Source: CBDFMR01 sp965249765
GTDB taxonomy: Bacteria > Bacteroidota > Bacteroidia > Chitinophagales > Saprospiraceae
Assembly (NCBI GenBank): GCA_965249765.1
Contig: CBDFMR010000005.1
Coordinates: 1,488,001-1,552,000, forward strand
Direction: 5' to 3'
DNA: 64,000 nucleotides
The notes beneath the pieces were generated by a model. It was given only the letters and a program-made list of their open reading frames with translations. It searched no databases and was not told the DNA's origin. Below, piece after piece: positions 34,421 through 40,836 of this stretch; within the stretch, counting starts at the first letter, position 1; each line of letters begins with the position of its first letter. The translations under genes were made by a program, and so were the position numbers.

Positions 34421-34627
34421 TTAATTTCCTTTATCTTCTTTGTTAGAAATAATCAAGTCTTTGATATCGATATCTAATATCTCTGCAATTTCCATTAGCA
34501 CTTCCAATCTTGGTTGTTGTCTGTTTTGCACATAGGAGTTCACCATATTGTAGCTCTTTCCAAGTTTCTCAGCCAGCCAAGTCTGTTTAATCCCTTTGTC
34601 TGCAAGTACTTCCTTAATACGATTCAT
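34421..34627 (-). CDS. Small XRE-family transcriptional regulator
   Basis: 68 residues from ATG at 34627. The frame is open for 84 more codons upstream, but that stretch is hairpin DNA (element H4), so the short start is preferred. The protein is one helix-turn-helix domain: KGIKQTWLAEKLGKSYNMVNSYVQNRQQPRLEVLMEIAEIL. Such repressors commonly precede type I or II restriction systems and delay expression of the nuclease. It ends 1 base before hsdM and so heads the operon. Confidence 0.85.
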   Translation of the reverse strand: MNRIKEVLADKGIKQTWLAEKLGKSYNMVNSYVQNRQQPRLEVLMEIAEILDIDIKDLIISNKEDKGN

Positions 34628-34714
34628 TGCTGTCAAATTATTCGGTTCTAAATTACAATTATATCTCAAATAATAAGATATAAACCGATAGTTATTATGG
34701 GTAGAGCGTGGGAG

Positions 34715-34778
34715 ATTTGGCTCTTTTGTAAAGCTTGGGTTGTGGGTTGGCTTGTGCGGCTTTGCAAATGTGCCAAAT
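34715..34778. repeat. Bipartite hairpin element H4
   Basis: Outer stem ATTTGGC/GCCAAAT, unpaired TCTT and ATGT, inner stem TTGTAAAGC/GCTTTGCAA (one wobble), and a loop with GTGCGG. It lies upstream of the type I restriction operon, between the repressor gene and attC-like site 7. Confidence 0.7.
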
Positions 34779-34788
34779 GTGGGTTGGC

Positions 34789-34808
34789 AGAGAAATTTAA
34801 AAAAATGC
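34789..34808. repeat. Inverted repeat bracketing the type I restriction operon, right copy
   Basis: The exact reverse complement of 26034-26053 over 20 bp (AGAGAAATTTAAAAAAATGC). It lies about 10 bases beyond hairpin H4, mirroring the left copy next to H3. Part of it is a low-complexity A run. Confidence 0.7.
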
Positions 34809-34903
34809 GAAGCGGGGGCTTTCAGATTATTTGGTCTGTAAGTTTGATTTAGTCTTATATCAATTCGGTTAGCATTCAAAGTTCAGTTTTCTCTTTTTTG
34901 CAT

Positions 34904-34978
34904 GAAGCACAACGGTTGATGATATCTCGTCGTCTCTCGACGAAGGAGAGATATGCGATGATATCTATTGTTAGTCGC
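34904..34978 (-). other. attC-like cassette site 7
   Basis: Left arm GAAGCACAAC with GATGATATC; right arm GATGATATC then GTTAGTCGC (34970-34978), with an inner CTCGTCGTCTCTCGACGAAGGAGAG hairpin region (described by parts: CGTCGTCT and AGGAGAG). The right-arm box is the perfect reverse complement of GCGACTAAC at 36051-36059, the start of the TOPRIM-gene cassette. The left box marks the start of the type I cassette. Confidence 0.8.
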
Positions 34979-34984
34979 TTTTTT

Positions 34985-36034
34985 TCATATTCTGTACACA
35001 AATTCCAGAAAATCACCTAATTCAGAATTGTGAATTGATTTGTTAGTTCTCCAATGTAAATGTCTAACGATTATTCCTAATGCATCCGCTATATCAGTTT
35101 TATGTTTACTTAAATCAATATCGAATTCTTCTTTAATAGTTTGATTTATTGATTGATTTTTATTCCCTATTTTGTTTACAAATTCGCTTGTATTGCAATC
35201 TATTATTTTTAAAGTATTTAGGACTCCATAAAATAATTTGATTGGTATTGATGTTTCGAAATCGTGTTTAAATTGAAATGTGTGGTCTTCTGAGATTAGT
35301 CCATTTTTTATATGGTTTTGAAAGAAGTTTATATCGTTTCCGTCCTTATCTCCTTGTATAAATATTTCATATCCAACTTCACGATTTTTCTCAATTAGCA
35401 TTTTTATTTTCTTTTCGCTTTTATTGTTCTTTCCATCATAAGATTGCACGATAAACTGTTTAGCTGAAAAATCACCATTAGATATTAATCTGTTTATGAA
35501 AATTTCTTCAGTTTTTCCTTCTACCATCAATATACCTTTAGTAGCACCAAATTCATTTAATTCTCTGAAATTTTTACCTAATTCGTCTAAATAGTGTCGT
35601 ATATAAAGAACGTGACCATAGTTTTGAGGTGAATGCTCGCCATACCAATCAAGCATATCTTTATCGAGAAACATACCTGTTTCAAGTTCGGATTGATATA
35701 TGAATTTTTGAAAATAGTAAAGTCCGTTAAAGTATTTTTGGAGTTGGTCTTTCTTATATGTAGTTAAGAGATGAAAAGTTTGGTCGATAAAATTATTTAT
35801 GACTTTAACTACGACTCCACATTGTATGTCTTTGAATTTATGTTTGACATATTCATGCTGAATGGTAAACTTACAATAATCAGATCTTCCACATTTATGG
35901 CACTCATAGTAAGGCACCCATCTATCTACTAATTCATTTGATAAACCCCTTTCTTCGAATTCTCCCATCAATTCCAATGGATAGAGTCCATATGGATTTA
36001 TTGTCGATATTTCTTTTTCAGTAAAGTCTATCAT
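34985..36034 (-). CDS. Protein with TOPRIM domain and N-terminal zinc-binding region
   Basis: 349 residues. An N-terminal Cys cluster (YYECHKCGRSDYC, about 43-55) suggests zinc binding. A TOPRIM core follows: GILMVEGKTEEIFINRL (about 167-183, the catalytic Glu) and IFIQGDKDGNDINFF (about 224-238, the DxD motif). TOPRIM folds occur in OLD-family nucleases, topoisomerases and primases; OLD-like ones are common in phage defence. The C-terminal 100 residues are unassigned. It is the only gene in its cassette, between sites 7 and 8, next to restriction cassettes, so a defence role is likely but inferred. Confidence 0.65.
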   Translation of the reverse strand: MIDFTEKEISTINPYGLYPLELMGEFEERGLSNELVDRWVPYYECHKCGRSDYCKFTIQHEYVKHKFKDIQCGVVVKVINNFIDQTFHLLTTYKKDQLQKYFNGLYYFQKFIYQSELETGMFLDKDMLDWYGEHSPQNYGHVLYIRHYLDELGKNFRELNEFGATKGILMVEGKTEEIFINRLISNGDFSAKQFIVQSYDGKNNKSEKKIKMLIEKNREVGYEIFIQGDKDGNDINFFQNHIKNGLISEDHTFQFKHDFETSIPIKLFYGVLNTLKIIDCNTSEFVNKIGNKNQSINQTIKEEFDIDLSKHKTDIADALGIIVRHLHWRTNKSIHNSELGDFLEFVYRI

Positions 36035-36050
36035 TTTCTATTTTTAAATT

Positions 36051-36190
36051 GCGACTAACGTCTCATGTACATCCGTCTGTACACTGTTTATAATTCCAAG
36101 TTACTAATAAAGTCGGGACTAATTTAGTGAGCATTATTCAGAAGTTAATGGCGCTTGCTGGTGTATGACGTGATGTACGGTGTTATCCAA
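36051..36190 (-). other. attC-like cassette site 8
   Basis: About 140 bp. Left arm GCGACTAAC with ATGTACATC; right arm GATGTAC then GTTATCCA (36182-36189), the latter matching the start of its own ORF-less cassette (TGGATAAC at 36695-36702). A second pair, GTCTGTACAC versus GTGTATGAC, adds an inner stem. Everything from the TAACG core on is identical to site 11. Confidence 0.8.
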
Positions 36191-36703
36191 CGCCTACCAT
36201 CAAAGAGGATGAGAATGAAAAGAGGGCGATTGCTCGGGAGACATATCATTCCCCAAATGCTAAGACCCGAATGCTTACCTCCACAGGAGGGAAAGTAAGG
36301 ATATCCTGAATTTTCACAAGCCCTCTCAATTTTACCAATGACCTATGAGAGGATGAATAGTTTACGCGAAGAAAAGAGGGCGATTGCCAGATGCTTCCAC
36401 AATTTCATGCGCAATTTTCGAAGCCCTTTCGCCTTACTTCTGACAGATCGAAATCACGTAATTTCAAATCTGTCATGAATGATCCTTGAAATAGTTAGAA
36501 CTGATTATTCTCTTACCCCACGAGAATCTGAGGAATGCTAATTCTTAAATTTTACCGTCTCAGGCTATTCTAAAAAGTCAGTCAGAAGAAAGGGGAGTGG
36601 AAGGAGGAAGTCTGTTTTGCCGAGCCCTCAACCAGTTTCGTTTTCAATAACAGGAGCAAAATTCTAAACGGATACCGAACTCTTTCTTGGGTGGTGGATA
36701 ACG
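36056..36703. repeat. 648-bp ORF-less cassette with site, copy A
   Basis: Identical to 38077-38724 with offset 2,021 over every base compared. Identity stops within a base or two of the GTT/AAC cores at both ends (TAACG at each edge). The unit holds site 8 plus about 510 bases without a credible gene. It contains two tandem segments each beginning AAAAGAGGGCGATTGC, paired with downstream AGCCCT, and a strong hairpin TGACAGAT/ATCTGTCA. It could encode a structured RNA. Confidence 0.9.
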
Positions 36704-36764
36704 GTCAATGATACCCGTTCGTACTGACGGTAGGAAGTATGACGTGGTATCTAATGTTATCATC
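36694..36764 (-). other. attC-like cassette site 9
   Basis: Left arm GGATAAC with GATACCCG; right arm CGTGGTATC then GTTATCATC (36756-36764). The right-arm box is the perfect reverse complement of GATGATAAC at 37320-37328, the start of the redox cassette. The left box marks the start of ORF-less cassette A. Confidence 0.8.
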
Positions 36765-36781
36765 CTTTTTAAATAGATATT

Positions 36782-37018
36782 ATGATTAAATTTTACAGTA
36801 AAGAGAATTGTCCATCTTGTGAGTATTTTGGCAGTATTGGATTGAAAAGGTTTGATTCAAGTAGGTTTCAGATTGTTAAATTTGAAGATGACACAGAATT
36901 GGTTGCTGTAATGAAGAGATTTGGTGTAACTTCTGTTCCGTTTATAACTTTGAACGATAATAGTGTAATCAAGGGTGATGATGTTAAGGATTTTGTATTT
37001 AGGCTTAGAAGCATTTAA
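36782..37018 (+). CDS. Glutaredoxin-like thiol protein on the opposite strand of the cassette
   Basis: 78 residues with a redox motif C-P-S-C near the N-terminus (KENCPSCEYFG, residues 8-18) and T-S-V-P-F-I-T-L near 50-57, including the cis-Pro of the thioredoxin fold. That is the glutaredoxin/NrdH pattern. It runs against all other cassette genes and ends tail-to-tail with the unknown gene at 37005-37292, overlapping it by 14 bases. Being reversed, it would need its own promoter inside or near site 9. Function as a thiol reductant is likely, with the partner unknown. Confidence 0.7.
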   Translation: MIKFYSKENCPSCEYFGSIGLKRFDSSRFQIVKFEDDTELVAVMKRFGVTSVPFITLNDNSVIKGDDVKDFVFRLRSI

Positions 37019-37292
37019 ACCATTCAAAGTTTTTGCATACAAAAGAAACAGCATCTAATTCGTTTTCAAAGTTGGCTTCTATGTCCGAATTTGAGAACGT
37101 TGTTGAGTTTTCAGTTGCGTGAACACGGAACTTGGTTTTAGCGGGATTCATTGATATATGGACATTGTATTCTCGTCCGTTTGAGGATGATGGTACATTG
37201 TTATGACAGGACATATCTCTACAAGTGTGACAACCAGACCCTTTAGAGAAGTCTAAACCAAGTTCTTTAAATGTTTTGTATTGTTTTTGCAT
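37005..37292 (-). CDS. Small cysteine-containing protein of unknown function
   Basis: 95 residues, unrecognised. The N-terminal half has GSGCHTCRDMSCHNN, with three close cysteines and two histidines, suggesting metal or disulfide binding, followed by an HISMNPAKTKFRVHATENS strand. Its 3' end overlaps the glutaredoxin-like gene on the opposite strand. It reads in the cassette direction, and its start follows site 10. The pair could be a redox module, which I infer only from the motif types. Confidence 0.5.
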   Translation of the reverse strand: MQKQYKTFKELGLDFSKGSGCHTCRDMSCHNNVPSSSNGREYNVHISMNPAKTKFRVHATENSTTFSNSDIEANFENELDAVSFVCKNFEWFKCF

Positions 37293-37319
37293 ATGTGGTT
37301 TATTTAGTTTGTTTTAATT

Positions 37320-37518
37320 GATGATAACGTTTAGTATATGGCTAGTAGGGCAGTAGAAAGCGATAAACTTTCAATCTTACACTTAGCCAAATATAAATAT
37401 TTTGTTTTTAATTTATTCATCTTTAAAAGCCAAATTTTATATTTGGCGGTGTTTGTAAATAGCACTGAACTTTCGTAAACCTCCGAACGCCCTATTTGCT
37501 ATATACAGTGTTACCTGC
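37320..37518 (-). other. attC-like cassette site 10 (long variable loop)
   Basis: About 199 bp. Left arm GATGATAAC with GTATATGGC and AGTAGGGC; right arm GCCCTATTTGC, TATATAC, then GTTACCTGC (37510-37518), which is the perfect reverse complement of GCAGGTAAC at 38072-38080. The middle carries GCCAAAT/ATTTGGC and GTTTGTAAATA, as in site 4. The final codons of the FMN-reductase gene (stop at 37492) run into the right arm. Confidence 0.85.
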
Positions 37519-38067
37519 TGGCTTTTCATTCAACTTATTAAACGACTGCACAAGCTTCTCTAATTGACTTTTCGTTTTATCGTCCAAAATCTCTCCACTA
37601 CTATTTATTTTGCCTTTAATTCCTTGTATTAGAAGCGTAGTTTCGTCTGTGAAATTTGTTTGGATGGTTTTCATTATTAGCTTCAATTCTTCATGTCCTT
37701 TTTCACCACTTGCAGAAGCTGTAATCAGTCCAATTGGTTTATCAGAAAATACTACAGTCGAAACACACCATTCAATTGCATTTTTAAGTCCGCTTGGGAT
37801 ACTAAAAACATATTCAGGTGTACAGATTATAATTCCGTCCGCATTTTCAATTTGATTACGAAATTCAATTATTTTTTGAGGGACGTTATTATCTGTCAAT
37901 TCCGTTTTAAAATGCGGTAATTCGGTCAAGTCATCAATTATATTTAAATCAAATTTGGATTTTCCGAGCTCGGCAATTCTATTTAAAATAGAAAGATTGG
38001 AAGAGTTTTTACTTGCACTTCCATTAATTCCTAAAATATTTAATTTCTTATTCATTCTGTTTTTCAC
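37492..38067 (-). CDS. NADPH-dependent FMN reductase (flavodoxin fold)
   Basis: 191 residues with the family motif N-I-L-G-I-N-G-S-A-S-K-N-S-S-N (about 9-23) for FMN phosphate, CTPEYVFSIPSGLKNAIEW (about 82-100), and GLITASASGEKGHEEL (about 113-128). Such proteins reduce FMN or quinones with NADPH, and close relatives act on azo or chromate compounds. An ATG four codons downstream (MNKKLNILG) is an alternative start. It is the only gene of its cassette, and its last 9 codons overlap site 10, so the end of the protein may depend on which site follows. Confidence 0.85.
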   Translation of the reverse strand: MKNRMNKKLNILGINGSASKNSSNLSILNRIAELGKSKFDLNIIDDLTELPHFKTELTDNNVPQKIIEFRNQIENADGIIICTPEYVFSIPSGLKNAIEWCVSTVVFSDKPIGLITASASGEKGHEELKLIMKTIQTNFTDETTLLIQGIKGKINSSGEILDDKTKSQLEKLVQSFNKLNEKPAGNTVYSK

Positions 38068-38071
38068 GCTT

Positions 38072-38211
38072 GCAGGTAACGTCTCATGTACATCCGTCTG
38101 TACACTGTTTATAATTCCAAGTTACTAATAAAGTCGGGACTAATTTAGTGAGCATTATTCAGAAGTTAATGGCGCTTGCTGGTGTATGACGTGATGTACG
38201 GTGTTATCCAA
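38072..38211 (-). other. attC-like cassette site 11
   Basis: The same sequence as site 8 from the TAAC core onward. Its left box GCAGGTAAC marks the start of the FMN-reductase cassette; its right box GTTATCCA matches TGGATAAC at 38716-38723. It begins ORF-less cassette copy B. Confidence 0.8.
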
Positions 38212-38724
38212 CGCCTACCATCAAAGAGGATGAGAATGAAAAGAGGGCGATTGCTCGGGAGACATATCATTCCCCAAATGCTAAGACCCGAATGCTTACC
38301 TCCACAGGAGGGAAAGTAAGGATATCCTGAATTTTCACAAGCCCTCTCAATTTTACCAATGACCTATGAGAGGATGAATAGTTTACGCGAAGAAAAGAGG
38401 GCGATTGCCAGATGCTTCCACAATTTCATGCGCAATTTTCGAAGCCCTTTCGCCTTACTTCTGACAGATCGAAATCACGTAATTTCAAATCTGTCATGAA
38501 TGATCCTTGAAATAGTTAGAACTGATTATTCTCTTACCCCACGAGAATCTGAGGAATGCTAATTCTTAAATTTTACCGTCTCAGGCTATTCTAAAAAGTC
38601 AGTCAGAAGAAAGGGGAGTGGAAGGAGGAAGTCTGTTTTGCCGAGCCCTCAACCAGTTTCGTTTTCAATAACAGGAGCAAAATTCTAAACGGATACCGAA
38701 CTCTTTCTTGGGTGGTGGATAACG
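38077..38724. repeat. 648-bp ORF-less cassette with site, copy B
   Basis: The second identical copy of the ORF-less cassette, 2,021 bp downstream of copy A and in direct orientation. The flanks differ immediately outside the shared TAACG edges. No credible gene is visible. Confidence 0.9.
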
Positions 38725-38784
38725 TAAGTGTATATTACGTTGCCGACGAATGGAGGCAATGAAAATATACACCATGTTGAATTT
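38715..38784 (-). other. attC-like cassette site 12 (closest to the recombinase)
   Basis: Left arm GGATAAC, then GTGTATATT and GTTGCC; right arm GGCAATG, AATATACAC, then GTTGAATTT (38776-38784). This is the last attC-like site before the recombinase gene. A partly matching box TAAAATCAAC at 39157-39166 may be the start of its own cassette; that pairing is weaker (one difference in ten). Confidence 0.75.
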
Positions 38785-38887
38785 AGTTCTTTTCTTTTTC
38801 TCTTTATAATATCTCTTTTAGGATATTAATGGAAAGATATGAAAAACGTAGTTAAAAGTTAGAAAGATTCTATTTTTTTAGAAGTCT

Positions 38888-38927
38888 GTTCCAATTGAAT
38901 ATACACCTGTGTATGTACTGCTGGAAC
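38888..38927. repeat. Hairpin between site 12 and the folded element
   Basis: Outer arms GTTCC and GGAAC enclose an inner palindrome ATACAC-CT-GTGTAT. The GTGTAT box equals the L-box of sites 4, 6 and 12, so this could be a reduced recombination site or a regulatory hairpin. Confidence 0.45.
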
Positions 38928-38989
38928 GCTAAAAAAAGGAACCTCCGGCAAAAAAGATAGGCCATTTCTAAACTATTTTAAATCTCAAT

Positions 38990-39105
38990 TGTTTACAAGC
39001 TGTTGTTTGCCAAAACAACTCAGGTTGTCCAGCTGGCTTTACTTAAAGTTGCTTTAATTCAGCCAACCGACGACCTCAAATTATTGTTTAATTAGCTTGT
39101 AAACA
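38990..39105. other. Multi-armed folded element between the array and the recombinase
   Basis: A perfect 12-bp outer stem (TGTTTACAAGCT at 38990-39001 with AGCTTGTAAACA at 39094-39105) encloses two hairpins: GTTGTTT-GCCA-AAACAAC (39002-39019) and a long arm from AGGTTGTC to GACGACCT (about 39022-39076) with a distal ACTTAAAG/CTTTAAT stem. No gene is present. It lies where an integron would have attI. It could be a single-stranded-DNA recombination site or a structured RNA; the sequence does not decide between them. Confidence 0.6.
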
Positions 39106-39212
39106 TTTCTATTTAAATCCCTTCTGCCTGATCTCTTTTTGTCTTTCTCTTTTAATTAAAATCAACATTCGAATATCAACAACCTCCTATAATGGAGTTG
39201 TTGCTATTTCTA

Positions 39213-40325
39213 TTATGTATGCGTGTCTAATTTAGCATTTTCTATAATTTTATCCAACGGACTCATGACTGTTTTGTTATTAATCGAGATGATGTGTGTA
39301 TAAATTTCAGTAGTCTTTGAAGAGCTATGACCTAGCAGGGATTGTATATATCTTAAGTTGACACCTTGCTGTAACAGATGTGTAGCAAAACTATGTCTCA
39401 AAGTGTGCACCGTGGCCCAGGCATTTACCCTGGCTGCTGATACTGCTCGCCTAAATATGACATTTACACTGGTTGCACTGTACTTTTCTCCATCCTGCCC
39501 TTCAAATAACCAATATGCAGGCTTGTACGCCTTATAATAAGTACGTAATAGTGTGAGTAGAGTATGTGATAAGATTGTTTTTCGATCTTTCTTGCCTTTG
39601 GACGCCTTTATGAATATATATCCATCGTCAGAGTGAATATCTTCAATCCTTAGATTCAATAATTCGCTCTTCCGCAATCCTGCGCTATATATGGTGTACA
39701 ATATGGCTTTGTGTTTTATATTTTTGGGGATATTGATTATTTTTAGAATGTCCTCTGCACTTAGTACATTGGGTAGTTCTTTAGATTTTTTAGGACGCTG
39801 AAGATCATAATAGGTCCGGGGCAGACCCAGCACATGTTCATAGAAAAATTTAATCGCGTTGATAATACTATTTTGTCGGCTGTCTGATATTGCATACTTC
39901 GACTTTAACCTATATAAATACTGTTCTATTTGATCTTTTGTGATGGAAGATAAATCATGATTATCGAAATGGACTAAATAGGCAATGAAGGCCTCTCTAT
40001 AGGTCCTAAGTGTATTATTACTGTAGCCTTTAAGAATTATTTTCTGCTGTAGTGCATTCAGGGCTTCGATGGCTTTGGGAGTGAGTTCCTTAAATGGTAG
40101 AGCTGTAGGCTTTTCCATCTTTTTTATCTCATACTGCCCTCCAAAAACATCTTTGATTCTGGCCAATCCTTCAGATGTATTTACTATGCTCCATAGTTTT
40201 TGATGATAGTGAAAAAAGGTGCCATTCAGACTCTTTATCTGCTCACGCCAAGCTTTGGCAGCATAAGGGACGTACAGTTTTATTCGCTTAGCATTGCGAT
40301 GTGGTTCATATATTATAGCTTTCAT
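39213..40325 (-). CDS. Tyrosine recombinase at the head of the cassette array
   Basis: 370 residues. The catalytic residues are all visible: R218 (SAGLRKSELL), K243-246 (ASKGKKDR), H307 and R310 (HTLRHSFATHLL), H333 (LLGHSSSKTTEIY) and the nucleophile Y342. A SAM-like core-binding domain spans about 83-170 (YSNNTLRTYREAFIAYL). The first 70 residues form an added N-terminal domain (KLYVPY, HQKLWSIVN) seen in many Bacteroidota recombinases. Unlike IntI integron integrases, there is no extra insertion (the ALERKYPNA type) before the HxxR box. It reads in the same direction as the cassettes, with the array downstream. Moving cassettes is an inference from position and site cores. Confidence 0.85.
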   Translation of the reverse strand: MKAIIYEPHRNAKRIKLYVPYAAKAWREQIKSLNGTFFHYHQKLWSIVNTSEGLARIKDVFGGQYEIKKMEKPTALPFKELTPKAIEALNALQQKIILKGYSNNTLRTYREAFIAYLVHFDNHDLSSITKDQIEQYLYRLKSKYAISDSRQNSIINAIKFFYEHVLGLPRTYYDLQRPKKSKELPNVLSAEDILKIINIPKNIKHKAILYTIYSAGLRKSELLNLRIEDIHSDDGYIFIKASKGKKDRKTILSHTLLTLLRTYYKAYKPAYWLFEGQDGEKYSATSVNVIFRRAVSAARVNAWATVHTLRHSFATHLLQQGVNLRYIQSLLGHSSSKTTEIYTHIISINNKTVMSPLDKIIENAKLDTHT

Positions 40326-40383
40326 ATATCAATTATAGTCTATAATAGCCTATGTATCAACCTTTTAATGAAATTAGTCGCTT

Positions 40384-40418
40384 ACATAACGGTTATTAGC
40401 GGGAATTAACCGTTATGT
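40384..40418. promoter_or_regulatory. Perfect inverted repeat upstream of the recombinase
   Basis: 12-bp arms ACATAACGGTTA (40384-40395) and TAACCGTTATGT (40407-40418) around an 11-nt spacer. The TAACGG core is the same as the left core of several attC-like sites. It lies 58 bases upstream of the recombinase start and 64 bases from the divergent zinc-ribbon gene, so it could be an operator for both or an attI-like recombination site. Confidence 0.6.
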
Positions 40419-40482
40419 GACGATATACAAGGATTATCAATGCAATTGAAGATTTTATATGATGCAATAAATAATAGAAAAT

Positions 40483-40836
40483 ATGAATAAGAAATGCCCT
40501 ATATGCCGAAGTAAGGTTACTGGCAGATCCGATAAACGATTTTGTTGCATTGCCTGTAAAAATAACTATTATATCAGATTGAAAAAAAATACAACATCAG
40601 CTACAGAGCCAATAGATAAAATACTCCATCGCAACCGGTCCATATTACTCGAGACCATGGGACGAAGCAAAACCAACAAGAAAATATCCAGATTGTTATT
40701 GGATAATAAAAAATTTAATTTCGATTACGTTACAGGTTTTCATATTAACACCAGAAACAAAACCATTCATCATGTGTATGATTTTTCATGGGCCATATTT
40801 TCAGATCAGGAAGTATTGATTATTTGTAATGATTGA
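40483..40836 (+). CDS. Small zinc-ribbon protein, divergent from the recombinase
   Basis: 117 residues. The N-terminal part has a two-knuckle zinc ribbon, KKCPICRSKVTGRSDKRFCCIACKNNYY (CxxC ... CxxxC spacing), and the remainder is mixed with HHVYDFSWAIFSDQEVLIIC near the end. I do not know its role. It shares the inverted-repeat intergenic region with the recombinase and reads away from it, so it may be co-regulated or act as an accessory factor; that is inference. Confidence 0.6.
   Translation: MNKKCPICRSKVTGRSDKRFCCIACKNNYYIRLKKNTTSATEPIDKILHRNRSILLETMGRSKTNKKISRLLLDNKKFNFDYVTGFHINTRNKTIHHVYDFSWAIFSDQEVLIICND

Noticed and set aside
34628..34879. A longer N-terminus for the XRE regulator
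   Set aside because: The extra 84 codons coincide with hairpin H4 and read as repeats of low-complexity sequence; the ATG at 34627 gives a normal-size regulator.
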